Positions 23,101-33,247 of a stretch of 64,000 nucleotides of DNA are shown here, in pieces. This DNA is from Coprinus comatus (Eukaryota; Basidiomycota; Agaricomycetes; Agaricales; Agaricaceae). Below the pieces are notes generated by a model. It had not been told where the DNA came from and did no database searches. It was given only the letters and a program-made list of their open reading frames with translations. The stretch lies in assembly GCA_034638255.1 (NCBI GenBank), contig JAWPGT010000078.1:1-64000 (forward strand), written 5' to 3'. Both the position numbers and the translations under genes were made by a program. How positions within the stretch are numbered: the first letter of the stretch is position 1; each line of letters starts with the position of its first letter.

Positions 23101-23808
23101 TACAACTCCCGTCCCCATGCCGCCAACAAACGATCACCACTAGAAATTATGACTGGAACAAATCCGCCATCCTTCCCCAATGTCATGGAAGAATCTGGTG
23201 CACCATCAGTCGATGATCATGTTCGAAAACTTGATCGTTTCAGACACGAAGCACTGCTAGCCTATCAATCCGCAGCTAAAGTGATATCTTCTCGTGTCAA
23301 ACACCCTCATTATCCAACCTATAATGAAGGGGATGAAGTTTATCTAAATGCAAAGAATCTTCCAATCCAATATCAGTCATCGAAGATCAAGCCGAAACGT
23401 CAAGGTCCCTTCAAAATCCTAAAACGCAAAGGACCTCTGACTTATCAACTTCTTCTACCAACTTCATGGAAGATCTACAACACGTTTCATGTGGCTCTGT
23501 TGAAACCCGCAGTTCAAAGCGAGATCAACCCAAATAAGCCCTCCTCTGAAACTATCCCTGACTTGATAGATGGAGAAGAACACTGGGAAGTCGAAGCAAT
23601 CATCAATCACAAAAGGAGTAGAAACAAGATGAAGTATTTGATCAAATGGAAGGGATTTCCTGACTCAGAAAATACTTGGGAACCAGAAGAGAATGTTTCA
23701 GATTCAGCAAAAGAACTGTTTGGAGAATACCAGAAGAACCATCGCCTTTCACTTAAAAGGGCTCCTCCAAAGAAGACACTCTCTACCCCCCCTCGCAGAT
23801 ATAAATGA
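20101..23808 (+). CDS. pol: Gypsy A Pol: protease-RT-RNase H-integrase-chromodomain
   Basis: This polyprotein copies the RNA and integrates the cDNA. Numbered from 20128, the protease motif DSGAQGNF is near residue 103, RT YMDDI near 475, and RNase H VETDASDF near 620. The integrase zinc region (HHSTGH..CPQC) is near 790-830, SDRDPRF near 921, and a GPF-type module follows. A C-terminal chromodomain (WEVEAIINHKR..YLIKWKGF..ENTWEPEEN) spans about 1153-1205. The frame has no ATG near its start; it opens at 20101 in the -1 frame of gag, as expected for a Gag-Pol fusion. The stop TGA 23806-23808 overlaps the ORF3 ATG. There are no internal stops, so this is the best-preserved pol in the window. 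Confidence 0.95.
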   Translation, partial: RRFEFLGRVLLKATSRTHPASAILSVIHEDSQDSDNLSFTDNESDISTTHSSTSKTMDIPDPIYSPEPDNSRPVNISVIPLILSRNEKSIYLPIYLQNHRSHQIATLNTLIDSGAQGNFVSEKTARSLNLQRIPVEPPIAVTNVDGTENISGTITEKVVVECIIDGQNIKTDAYVIGIGKHPAILGFSFLEQYNPDIDWTAKTFRWRSPSSRTISCSQLENSITINEVTCYSEDPIDVPKNLRIAAQSLPDTLDTGLAGRLIQINAKTSASQLISQKHAKATSSDPKEIVPRTLWKYLPVFDKKASERFPPSRPCDHRIDLKETFTPKSYKPYRLAPTEMDELKTFLDENLAKGYIRPSKSPMASPFFFVNKKDGKSLRPCQDYRYLNSHTVKNAYPIPNVSSIMDRLRGAKYFTKMDVRLGYNNVRIFDGDQWKGAFKTPFGLFEPTVMFFGMTNSPATFQAMMDHIFRDLIDKPGCTAVIVYMDDILIFSDNKQDLNKMTLEVLKRVQENDLYLKTEKCKFEKTSIEFLGMTISQNSITMSEDKLAGIAEWPTPTSQREVRKFLGFANFYRKFIRNYANITRPLNDLLRKSVAFKWTPEAEEAFNTVKDMFANGSILLTPDPHKPFHVETDASDFATGGVLCQTDDNGVTRPCAFRSKSLGPAERNYPTPDKELLAIKQAFDDWRHYLLGSPHIVTVHSDHNNLRFWQDSQKLSRRQARTWAELQKYNFVIKHKPGKEIPAADALSRRPDHNFDSAEENVDIVVLPNKLFLNATSTEPALIAQEPTLKEKQRLIAQHHDHHSTGHPGIDETLRRIQLIVKWPGMRDFITNYVKACPQCQQFKIDRNPAKPPFQPLPPSESMRVFGDIAMDLITDLPPCGKFDSILSVIDRGLSKGIILCPTSKTCTFADISKLLIDNVYKRFGTPNTIVSDRDPRFASKAAQRFFKMLQIDWKPSTAYHPQTDGATERANQEIETYLSIYCNNQPNDWVDALPLLEFSYNSRPHAANKRSPLEIMTGTNPPSFPNVMEESGAPSVDDHVRKLDRFRHEALLAYQSAAKVISSRVKHPHYPTYNEGDEVYLNAKNLPIQYQSSKIKPKRQGPFKILKRKGPLTYQLLLPTSWKIYNTFHVALLKPAVQSEINPNKPSSETIPDLIDGEEHWEVEAIINHKRSRNKMKYLIKWKGFPDSENTWEPEENVSDSAKELFGEYQKNHRLSLKRAPPKKTLSTPPRRYK
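20113..20119 (+). promoter_or_regulatory. Candidate -1 frameshift site TTTTTAG at the gag stop
   Basis: In the gag frame this reads AAT TTT TAG; the pol frame is -1 (GAA TTT TTA GGC). A Phe tRNA on TTT could slip back one base at the stop. The same bases occur in element C at 38017-38023. No obvious stable structure follows immediately. Confidence 0.5.
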
Positions 23809-25851
23809 CCCAACAACAAGACTCTACCTCAGGCCCCTCTCCTCTTGAATACTCGCCCTCCTCTCACTCATCTTCCACACCGAGCCTAAGCTCAACCACC
23901 AACGATACCTTTCCGTCACCAGCAACCACACCCCCTCGAACTGCATCTACAACAGGAGCTATCAATACTCCTCTTGCTTTCAATCCAGCTTTTGATCCTA
24001 ACCAACTTCGACTGGACGATCCAGAAGTTCAAGTTCTTCTTGATACTGCTATCGAGGATATTCCTCCTCACATTCTCAATCGCCTGCACATTGACACTCT
24101 TATCGCTCGTGGTACTTACCCACCTGGAACAACTCTGATTGAAGAACCCCAACTCGCCGCAGCCATTGTCCTGGCAAGGTTCAATGCCATTCCACCTACC
24201 ATGGATCAAACAGAGACACCCATTGCTCACCCCATACCCCGCATCGCAACCCCAGACGCAGTCTCTCCCCTCATTGAACGACCGACCACTGCACCCTCTA
24301 GGTCAGATGGTAACTCGCCTGAACCAGTATTTGCGACGGAAATTCACCCGAGAAGCGCACCTGCCACCCCCTCCGTTCATAATTCGAGTACATCGGAATG
24401 GGGAAATCACTATAACTGGAGAAGGGGAGTTGGACATCCAAACATGCTCTCCTACCACGAGGATGGAGAGGCACCACGAGAGTTACCAGCTGGATCCAAT
24501 GCCGATTTTCTCTCCCTTCCATATTTCGAGAAACTCTATGAACTCTGGAATGTCCTCACCCACATTGCGTCGACGGCACGAGCAGAACGATATGCTCCAA
24601 CCTCCGCACCGGTCGCTTGGCACAATTATACTTCGTTCGACAACTCGGGGAGACCGTTACCGAGTACCTCGCCCGTGCATCGGAGATCTCAGAAGCCTCT
24701 ACCCCCACAACCAACCCTCCACGACCAGATGACCCAACGGGATCGGATGTTCCTAGAAATGTTGGACGTGAGAACCCCAGCCTCCCAGCTAGCCAGGTTC
24801 CTCCCGCCAATCTCCTTACCGACATCCCCAATACCTATCCAATCGCCCCAGACCATCCATTCGCCAACCTTGGTTCCAGATATCCGTATCGATACACCAC
24901 GCCCGCTCTTTACCATCCCCCAAACCGACGAGAGGCCCGTATCTTACGAAATATCTCCAACCCACCATTCGAATCGTCAAGAGCAGTTCACTATGCATCG
25001 TCATTAAAGGAACTGGCTGATAAGATCATCGGTTCTGGAGATTTTGAGCAACGATTTGGAAGGTTCCCGGTCTACAAGTTGAAGGAAGATATCATGAAGA
25101 AGGATATTCCCTTACTGGTCTACAACCAGTTCACCGACGAAGAAAAGAAGTGCTATGATTACGGTTGCATTGTCTGTGGATTAGTCGGACACATTGGATC
25201 ATCATGCCCTGACTACCAATGCCGATTCTGCAACACCATGGGACATTATTCCTGGACTTGCAAGAATCGACCCACATCCCCAGTCATTGTCTCTCGACTC
25301 AATACTCCCGAGCCCCTGGAACCAGCCACTCCCATCACACTCACAAGAGCTCAAGATCAAATCACTCCAGAGATCTTTGGCACCCAGAAAGCTCATGGAT
25401 TACAATTTCATCGTGTCGGACATACTTCCTCCCTCCTCACTCCTCTCCCTCGACGTCTCGATGAGAACCGAAACCCCGAATTCACCACTACTTATCTGTT
25501 AACCACTCATCCCACTTCGGATCGAATTCTGGCTCGTCGAACCCTCGCTCCTCTTACAAACGAGTGTCCCTTTCCTGCCAACTTGGAGAACGATGGAAAC
25601 TATCGAGGAGAGATGCCAGACCATGGGTCAACCCCAGATTGCCACCTAACCGAGTCACCTATCGAGATGAGCAAGACAACCGCCGAGTAGATGAAATCCG
25701 CCACCCCCCCCAGTTCCTACACCGCATTTCACATACTCCTCCTCTTTGGGAAATCCCCACTTCAGCAGTACGCCACCCTCTTCCTGCCAGACCACCCACT
25801 CCGCTGCCCGCCTACCAAACTCGACCCTCTCGCTATGACAGACGTGTCTAA
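23805..25851 (+). pseudogene. ORF3: post-pol protein with two CCHC knuckles, two frameshifts in A
   Basis: Not a standard gypsy gene and not recognised. ATG 23805 overlaps the pol stop (ATGA). The N-terminal ~200 residues are S/T/P-rich around a conserved stretch (PNQLRLDDPEVQVLLDTAIE). A helical block follows (LPYFEKLYELWNVLTHIAST), then a proline-rich linker, then two C-x2-C-x4-H-x4-C knuckles (about 25167-25262) and a Pro/Arg-rich tail ending RYDRRV at 25851. Compared with B and C, A lacks one base near 24606 and has two extra near 25608; undisturbed, the frame would be 681 codons. No envelope-like signal peptide or membrane segment is visible. It could be a second nucleocapsid or RNA-binding protein; that is inference. 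Confidence 0.8.
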
Positions 25852-25962
25852 ATGTGGACCTATTTTCTTTGAGTACTTTTTCTTTCCTTCTTATTTTCGT
25901 CTGGACTACTACCTTGAACTATTATTTATGAACTATGGACTAGTTCTCTAGAAAGGGGATAA

Positions 25963-26494
25963 TGTTACGGTTTCATATTTATCACGACTAATCATTAGAA
26001 CTAATGATGGACGATAGTGTACTTTCTCTTACTCGTTTCACATAGCCTTGGACTACTGTTTCGTATAGCCTCGGACTAGTACTTTCTACGGACTTCCACT
26101 TGTCGTTTCACTCACCGTTTCAGCTGTAGATAGTTTCACTCTCCTGTCTCACATGTATCAAGCATAGCCTACAACCTGTACTCGTAGTTGTATAAATACA
26201 TGGACAGCGACAGAGATTAAGCTTCAGCTTAATACTCTCGTTGCCTCTCTAGTTCTCTCTGCTATCTCGCTCTCTGCCCTCTGCCTGATAACCCCAGAAC
26301 TCGGAGTCAGCTCTAACTCTTGCACGAACGACTTATTAGTAAGGAACACCTGTGATCTACAGTCAGAGTACTGTGGAGGTCGTCCCCTGAAAACAGTCTC
26401 AGTAAGAGTAGACGTTCTCCTCCTACGAGCACCTTGAAGAGGTCCATCGTAGCATCGTCTATACCGAAACGGAGGTATAGGCAAGATCATAACA
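25963..26494 (+). repeat. Gypsy A 3' LTR (532 bp)
   Basis: TGTTACGG...CATAACA, directly after the polypurine tract. It is near-identical to the 5' LTR except for a block around 26237-26290, where sequence and length differ. AGCTTAATAC is kept at 26226-26235. Confidence 0.92.
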
Positions 26495-27382
26495 CCATCT
26501 ACGCCAGCACCGACCTCGCCGCGCCTTCCTACACCACCACCCATCACCCCGACTGTATCCTCGACCTCGTTACAGGGACAAGAAGTTGAGACAGTGAAGA
26601 GGCGTCGGGAATCCGACGGAAAAACGTCGGCGGTAGTGGTGAAAAAGAAGTCGAAACCGGTAGTGGAAGACAGTGAGGGAGAGGTAGAAGTGATCGGTGT
26701 CGGTAAAACGAAGGTGGCAACCGATAGGCAAGTCTTCGTTTCGGTACCCCATCGGCCCGAACTGACGGTACGCAGTCGGTTGAAGAAGGTCCCTTGTCAG
26801 CGCTGTGTCGGTTTGGGCGTGGATTGTGAGGAAGGTAACAGGCCGAGCGGGCCCTGTAAGAGGTGTGCAAAGGACAAGAAAGGGTGTGTCAGCAAGGACG
26901 CGGAAGGGGAGGTCAAGAGGGAGAAAGGGAAGAAAAGGGAAGAAGAAATTCGAGCAGTCAAGAAAAGGCCGTTACCTTGGAAGGCAACCACAACGACAGC
27001 GTCGGCGGCATCGTGGATGGACTTCAGTGGGTCGTCGTTGACTCACGAAGAAATTTTCGGCAGCCCTGCCACTCCCGTCGCTGGTCCTTCGTCGTCGGCC
27101 ACCACCCGTCCACCCACCCGAGAGTCGGCCTCAATCGGCCAGTTTACTGCTGCGGTGTCCCGTCTGGAACGTACGATCAATACGCGGGAACAACATGACG
27201 AGAGCCGCCACTTTGAATGGTGGAAATTGCAGAAGGAGCATTGGGAATGGCAGCGACAGGCATTGGGGGCTTTGGTGATGGAGATGAAAGGGCTGAGGAA
27301 GGACCTGAAGGATATGAATGAGGGAAAGGACGACGACGAGGAGGGAGAGGAGGATGAAGGTGCCGAGGGTGAGGAAGAGTAG
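26495..27382 (+). CDS. Antisense Zn2Cys6-type ORF of element E, 5'-truncated
   Basis: The frame is open from the A/E border at 26495 with no ATG near its start; the 5' end seems cut off by A. Translation shows a basic region, then C-x2-C-x6-C-x9-C-x2-C-x6-C (CQRCVGLGVDC...CKRCAKDKKGC, about 26797-26890), the spacing of fungal Gal4-type zinc clusters. A likely coiled coil rich in W, Q, E and R (27150-27300) and a poly-acidic end follow. It is convergent with E's pol on the opposite strand. The GTCGG-rich style matches E's plus-strand text, so I assign it to E. Similar Cys-rich frames are common as hypothetical proteins in Agaricomycetes. DNA-binding or regulatory function is inference. Confidence 0.7.
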   Translation, partial: PSTPAPTSPRLPTPPPITPTVSSTSLQGQEVETVKRRRESDGKTSAVVVKKKSKPVVEDSEGEVEVIGVGKTKVATDRQVFVSVPHRPELTVRSRLKKVPCQRCVGLGVDCEEGNRPSGPCKRCAKDKKGCVSKDAEGEVKREKGKKREEEIRAVKKRPLPWKATTTTASAASWMDFSGSSLTHEEIFGSPATPVAGPSSSATTRPPTRESASIGQFTAAVSRLERTINTREQHDESRHFEWWKLQKEHWEWQRQALGALVMEMKGLRKDLKDMNEGKDDDEEGEEDEGAEGEEE

Positions 27383-27398
27383 ACATCGGCGTCGGCAG

Positions 27399-27434
27399 TA
27401 CTTGTAGATCGTAGTATTTGTTTTACTACAAGTA
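27399..27434. terminator. Hairpin between antisense ORF and E pol
   Basis: TACTTGTAG (27399-27407) and CTACAAGTA (27426-27434) form a perfect 9-bp inverted repeat with an 18-nt, T-rich loop, 17 bp past the antisense ORF stop. A 3'-end or termination role for the two convergent units is possible. The rest of 27435-27738 shows no feature. Confidence 0.35.
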
Positions 27435-27738
27435 CAAATTCATTTCTTGCTCTCTGGTGTGAAAGTGATAAGTAAGAAAATAAATGGAAGTTCGGAAATG
27501 AGTCGGCGACTGTCGGAGGAAATCAGAATAGGTGGCAAGTTAAAAGGCCGACAGCCGAAAACGAAGAAACAGACTGAGAGTGCGCGAAATGACTGATAGG
27601 TCGAAGGTAATAGCGCGAGAAGAGAGTACAAAACGAGATTAGGGAGTAGAAAGATCGGAACACAATCGGCTAAGATAAACAGGAATCGGAAGAAGTTGAA
27701 GTCGGGCCTAGCCCAGAATTGGCGATCGGGAATGATGA

Positions 27739-30700
27739 TTAAAGTGAAGATAGAGGCCCCGGAAGGTGGGGATAGGAACGATGGAACGCATCAACCAATT
27801 CAACAGCATGCTCAAGTTCGTTTGCCGGTAACCACGAAAACTCCTCATCCGTATCCTCATATCCCAGCCAAGCGACTTTGTAGAGTAGTTTGCAGGCCCG
27901 ACGTCGGTCGATCTTGGAATCGACGATTCGGGAGATTTCGTACTCAACATCGCCTTCGATTTCAATCGGCGGTGGTGGAGGATCTGAACGGTTCGGAAAA
28001 GGGTTAGCAGTAAACGGTTCGAGCATGGATACATGGAAGACAGGATGTACAGAATGGAAGTTCGGAGGTAATTGAAGTGTATAAGAAAGTGTACCAGGTT
28101 GTGCAATGATCTTGTAAGGACCCAAATACTTTTCGGCAAATTTCTTTGCAGGACGAGTAGTTCGGAAGAATTGAGCCTTAACGAATGCTTGATCACCGAC
28201 TTTGAAGCTCGGCGACGGAAGTCGCTTTGCGTCGGCGGAAGCCTGATACCTTTTCTGAGCAGAAGCAATCTCTAACTTGAGAGTCGCATGTAACTCATCA
28301 AGGTTAGTCGTGAATTCACGAGCTCGAGCGGACACCAGGTCACGTTCGGGGTAAACTGTAATGTTAGGATGGTAACCCTTGTTAGCAAAGAATGGTGATA
28401 CATTAGTGGAAGCGTTCGGTGCATTGTTGTACGCGAACTCGGCGAGTGGAAGAAGTTCCGACCAGTCGGTCTGCTGATAGTTACAGTAGATCCGAATGTA
28501 CTGTTCAAGAGTTTGGTTAGTTCGTTCGGTTTGACCGTCACCTTCAGGGTGATAACCCGACATGAAGTGAAGTCGCATGTTCAATGCTTCACCAAGCGAT
28601 CGGAAGAAATGAGAAACAAACTCCGAACCACGATCGGAAGTAACGTGGGACAGTACACCATGCTTCGAGAACACATGGATAACGAATAGTCAGGCTAAGT
28701 CAGCGGAAGTAATTGTATCATGACAAGGGATAAAAACAGCTTGCTTCGTGAATCAGTCAACGACAACGAGAATCGCATCGAAGCCAGAAGAAGCGGGAAG
28801 TTTCTCAATGAAGTCCATCGAGATAGAATCCCAAGGACGAGAAGGAATCGGAAGCGGCTTAAGCAAGCCATAAGGCCGATGATGCTGCGGTTTGGATCGC
28901 ATACAGGTTACACAACTCTTGACAAAGAGTTTGACTGTTTCCCAAATACCAGGCCATGTATAGTCTCGACGAATAAGCTCGAGAGTTTTATTCTGACCGT
29001 AATGACCAGCAAGGGGATGGTCGTGATGATATTGCATAACCCGAACCCGAAGGTTCTCAGCGTCGGGGACGTAGATCCTGCCGTCAAGGCGAAGGAATCC
29101 ATGATCGTCCCTAGACCACCGACCTGTCGGTTCGACAAGGTGTTCGTCGATCTCGGCATCGGAAGAAAGAGAAGAGAGAATATCGGAATGAAGCTTAGAA
29201 ATGTCAGCAATAACAGAAGCACGAAGAGCAGGAGTAAGAAGATACGTAGCACGAACAGAGGCCGCAAGTTGGTCTTGAGTGAAGACCGGTCGGAAGTTGT
29301 GAGGATTAACGGCTGCATAGCCGACTCCCCCCTCCTTAGGGTAGACGTCCCACTGACGAGTAAGAGCATCGGGCTTAGTGCCGAGGCGCCCAGGTCGGAA
29401 GCGAATAACAAGATTAAACCCAGAGAGGTACTCAGACCAGCGAGCTTGCCGACGAGTAAGAACCTTAGTAGTAGAAAAGTATTCCAAATTTTTGTGATCG
29501 GTGACAACATCAATCGGAAGCGAAGCTCCTTCAAGATAGTGTCGCCAGATTCGGAAAGCTTCGAAGATGGTGAGAAGTTCTTTATCGTGGGTGTCGTAGT
29601 TGAGTTCGGGAGCGGAAAAGGTACGGGAGTGGAAAGCGATGGGATGGATGTCACCGTCGTCGGTAAGTAAAGAAATAATAGCAGCAAGAGCGTAGTCGGA
29701 AGCGTCGGTCTCGACAATGATTTGAGCATCAGGGACCCAATGAGTAAGCACAGGAGCACAAGTAAACGCTTTTTTGAGAGCATTGAAAGCATCCCGAGTG
29801 TCGCCATCAAACGACCAAGCAACACCCTTTCGAGTGAGCCTTGTCAGAGGGACAACAATGTCGGAATAACCATAGATAAAGCGCCGATAGAAGTTCGCAA
29901 AACCCAAGAAAGATTGAATGTCCTTTACCTTTTTCAGTTCGGGCCAGTCTTGAATAATTTGAACCTTGTCCTGAGCCATAGTAAGACCTCCAGAGCCGAG
30001 AATGTAGCCAAGATATTCCACCGATTCGGAATGAAATTCACATTTGTCGGCATGAGCATAAAGACCATGCTTGCGCAAACGTTTGAGAACTTCGCGGACA
30101 TGTTTTTTGTGAGAAGCAATGTCGTCGGAATAAATGAGAATGTCGTCAAGATAGACAACTACACAGACATTGAGCATATCCGAAAAGATGTCGTTCATAA
30201 AACGTTGAAAAGCGGCGGGAGCGTTGGTAAGACCAAATGGCATGACGAGCCATTCAAACGAACCGTAACGAGTCCGGAAAGCCGTTTTCCATTCGTCGCC
30301 TTCGGCAATACGAACGAGATGATAAGCATGACAGAGGTCAATCTTGGTGTAGATACGAGCCTTTCGGGGAGAGTCTAAGAGGTCGGAAATGAGCGGAAGT
30401 GGGTAACGGTCCTTTTTAGAGATGCGATTAAGACCACGGAAATCAACACAGAGTCGGAGGGAACCGTCCTTCTTTTTTACGAAAAGAACGGGTGCAGCAT
30501 GAGAAGAAGAAGATTGTCGAATGAGAAGAAGAAGATTGTCGAATGAGAAGAAGAAGATTGTTGAATGAAACCAGAAGTTAAGTTCTCGTCGATGAACTCA
30601 CGTAAGGCCTCAAGCTCGATTTGCGACAGCGAATAGAGCACACCGATAGGTGGTGAGGTACCTTCCTCAAGATCAATCTTAAGGTCGTAAGGTCGGTGAG

Positions 30701-31664
30701 GTGGTAACGTGTCGGCTTTGGCTTTGCTGAACACGTCGGCGAATTCGTGATATTCGGAAGGAATGGCAGAAAGGTCAGGAGGTTCTGGTGAAGCAGATTT
30801 GAGAGCGGCAGCGGCAGCTTGAACGTTAGACTTGAGATCCAACGTGAACTGTTGCGAACCAGGCAGTCGGCGAGCACGATCGAAAGCAATCGCATTCACG
30901 AAACTGATGTGTGGCTTGATCGGTGATGCAGAGGCAGAGCACCCTACAGGAGTGACAGAAGAAGAAACAAGATTGTCGGAAGACGAGTCGGAAGGGTTGA
31001 CGTCGGAGACGTCGGAAAGAGATGGAGTGACAGGGGCATCGGCCACCGTCGGTTTTCACAGCGAAGCAGAGAGAGCGAGATCAGCGTTAGTCATAGATCG
31101 GAAAGATATACTGCCCGAGACCCAGTCAATCAACGGATTGTAGCGGGTGAGCCAGTTGTAACCAAGAACCATAGCACACGAAGAGTCAAGCCGAGTCACA
31201 TAGAAATCAATAGCCATAGATTCACCAGAGGGAAAAGTAATAGGTAAGGACAGAGATTGGGTAATATAAGAGTTAGAAGAGCCATCGAATAATCGTAATT
31301 CAACCGGAGGACAAGAACTAGTGGGTATAGCGAACTCGCGAACGAATTCGGTGTCAATGAAGCAATGAGTAGAACCGCTATCAATAAGAGCAACAATCGG
31401 CGATTCAGAACAAGAAGCAAAACAAGGAGCGGAAGAAGACAAAGGAATATGAAGTGAATCGGGGTTAGAAAGAGCAGAAGCGTTCAAACGAACAAAGGGA
31501 ATAGTGCAGGGAGGAAGAACGCGATCCTCGGTCTGCACACCCAAAGGATCGCAGATCAGTTTCCCGAACTCTTGGTTTGAGAGGACGAGGTCGTTTCCGA
31601 AGTCGTAGTAGTAGCTGCCCGAGCCTTGGCTTTCTCCACTTCCGAAGCTGCTTTCTTCCGACAA
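27739..31664 (-). pseudogene. pol: Element E Pol with chromodomain, inactivated
   Basis: Protease ([10 protein letters not shown], about 31380), RT (VYLDDILIYSDD, about 30145), RNase H (VETDASDYA), integrase zinc region (HPLAGHYG..CVTCMRSKP), SDRGSEF (about 28640) and a chromodomain (YEISRIVDSK..YKVAWLGYE, about 27950-27850) occur in order. Pol starts in the -1 frame of gag with a 109-nt overlap. Defects are TGA at 31058-31056, a 22-bp unit present three times at 30501-30566 (44 extra bases, frame lost at the start of RT), TGA at 28755-28753 and TGA at 28692-28690. Confidence 0.92.
30501..30566. repeat. Three 22-bp tandem units inside E RT
   Basis: GAGAAGAAGAAGATTGTCGAAT is repeated at 30501, 30523 and 30545 (the third unit has one C>T). 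The extra 44 bases explain the frame change between the flanking pol segments. Confidence 0.9.
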
Positions 31665-33196
31665 ACGCTAACACCGTGACCGGCGGCGCCGCAGAAGAGG
31701 CAGAGGTTGTTAGCAATCCGACGTTGACGTTCTTCGGCGGTGAGCTTGCCGTTAGAGTCAAGTTTATTGGAGAGATCGGTTACAGGTTTAGGAGTAGATG
31801 AAGCAGGAGTAGTGGCTTTCAGAGCAGGGGTCGCCAATTTGGTTTTGTCGGACGACTTGGACTTGGAAGACGATTGACCCGATGTGGAAGTAGAAGTGGA
31901 AGAATTGGAAGTGGAAGACTGAGTAGTCGCAGCAGGAGTATTCGGCGAGTTGCGACTTGCAACACGCTTCTTTTCGTGTTGACGTTCCCAGTAGCGTTGA
32001 TCAATACGAATGCAAGTGTCACGCATATCGGCAAGAGAGGTTGGTTTGCCCTGGGGTAGTGCATAGAGAGCGTCTTTGAGTCGGTTGGGAAGACCTTTAT
32101 AATAGGCACGGCAGAGAAGATAATCAGGGTATTGGAGGACCCCGGCCAAACGGTTGAACTCGACATTGTAGGTCGCGATCGGACCGCCTGAAGCCATAGT
32201 GAGGTTGTCCAATTCCTCCGCAGCTTCGGCGACTAAGTCGGAAGAGCCAAAGTTAGCGGTGAGTTCTAGGACGAATAGATCCCAGTCGGTGTACCAGGGG
32301 ACTAACATCCAGTCGTGGGTATTCTCAAGCACAGTTTGAAACCATTGACGGGCAGAACCAGAGAGATAAGAGAGGGCGAACCCGACCCGACTGACGTCGG
32401 AGGCCAGGCTCTGATGGTGTTGGAAATAGAGACGGCATTGGAAAAGGAATTCCGACAGCTTCGTTGGTTTAGAACCGTCAAAGACTGCGGGTTCGCAAAC
32501 ATGTGCGTGATCCGACGTCCGAACAGGAGGATTAGGGGCAGGAGTAGCCGAGGCGCGGGCCTGGGCGGTCAAGGCACGACTAAGTGTGCCGAGACCATGC
32601 AAGAATGCTTGTAGTTGATCCTCCACATTATCCTGACCATGCTGTTGGGCCAAGGGTGGATCGGGATTGTTCGGGTGTTCGTCATTAGCATCTGCATTAT
32701 TGTCATCATCATCATCGCGACCGCCACCACCGCCACCATCACCACTGTCAGGTGGGTTTGGGGGGTTTTGCGGAACTCCGTTAACAGGATCGGCTGGAAA
32801 GCGGGGATTTTTGGGATGATTCTCGGGATCGGAATCCCTTTCGGTCTCGTCCATCAGAACTTCAGGACGAAAACCACTGGGAGGGTTCGGAGTTGGGTTG
32901 TTAGCTCGGCGATGACCAAAGTTAAATGCAGGTAGACCTCCGCGACCGCGAATATTGGTCGCAGAGTTGGATCGAGAAAGATTCAGTGAACGATAACCAG
33001 AGGGAGTAGGGGTAAGAGGGGAACCAGTATCAAAAATAGACCTAGCAGCAGGAGTAACCTGAACACGAGCAGGCTCTTCGGCCTGAACACGAGCAGACCG
33101 GGAAGGAACATTAGCCTCACTTGCAAGAGGACTGAACGGTCGGAAAGAATGTCGGGAGGAATTACGGAGGAGAGTGGAGAACGAGAGCAGAGACAA
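31556..33196 (-). CDS. gag: Element E Gag
   Basis: The 546-residue Gag is intact. A disordered N-terminal part rich in P, N, D and G is followed by a typical retrotransposon capsid domain (about residues 230-370: [50 protein letters not shown]), an S/T/K-rich linker, and one CCHC knuckle ([14 protein letters not shown]) near the C-terminus. The start is the ATG at 33196, 52 bp inside the 5' LTR border. The last 109 nt overlap the pro-pol frame (-1), as in other chromoviruses. Confidence 0.92.
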   Translation of the reverse strand: MSLLSFSTLLRNSSRHSFRPFSPLASEANVPSRSARVQAEEPARVQVTPAARSIFDTGSPLTPTPSGYRSLNLSRSNSATNIRGRGGLPAFNFGHRRANNPTPNPPSGFRPEVLMDETERDSDPENHPKNPRFPADPVNGVPQNPPNPPDSGDGGGGGGRDDDDDNNADANDEHPNNPDPPLAQQHGQDNVEDQLQAFLHGLGTLSRALTAQARASATPAPNPPVRTSDHAHVCEPAVFDGSKPTKLSEFLFQCRLYFQHHQSLASDVSRVGFALSYLSGSARQWFQTVLENTHDWMLVPWYTDWDLFVLELTANFGSSDLVAEAAEELDNLTMASGGPIATYNVEFNRLAGVLQYPDYLLCRAYYKGLPNRLKDALYALPQGKPTSLADMRDTCIRIDQRYWERQHEKKRVASRNSPNTPAATTQSSTSNSSTSTSTSGQSSSKSKSSDKTKLATPALKATTPASSTPKPVTDLSNKLDSNGKLTAEERQRRIANNLCLFCGAAGHGVSVCRKKAASEVEKAKARAATTTTSETTSSSQTKSSGN

Positions 33197-33247
33197 GATT
33201 GACTTAGAGTCGGAACAAGACAGAGACAGAGATGAGTGCGGATACTA

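Larger units (their letters stand above)
17543..26494 (+). mobile_element. Ty3/gypsy chromovirus A, full length, with a third ORF
   Basis: The order is 5' LTR, self-complementary PBS, long leader with tandem hairpin repeats, gag, pol (-1 frame), ORF3, polypurine tract (AGAAAGGGGATAA, ending 25962) and 3' LTR. Pol is fully open over about 1,230 codons and ends in a chromodomain. Left flank is element B and right flank is element E; no 5-bp duplication flanks it, and its LTRs differ in one block, so its ends may come from recombination between copies. Confidence 0.93.

Noticed and set aside
24298..25004. Minus-strand open frames overlapping ORF3
   Set aside because: They mirror the ORF3 coding strand and lack any domain; they recur wherever ORF3 is copied.
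23805..25851. ORF3 as a retroviral-type envelope gene
   Set aside because: No signal peptide, membrane span or furin-like site; it has zinc knuckles instead.
27383..27738. 3' LTR of element E
   Set aside because: No similarity to the 5' LTR at 33248-33536.
28720..30378. Plus-strand open frames across element E pol
   Set aside because: They are shadows of pol, low in recognisable motifs. The plus-strand frame at 26495-27382 was kept because pol does not overlap it and it has a zinc cluster.
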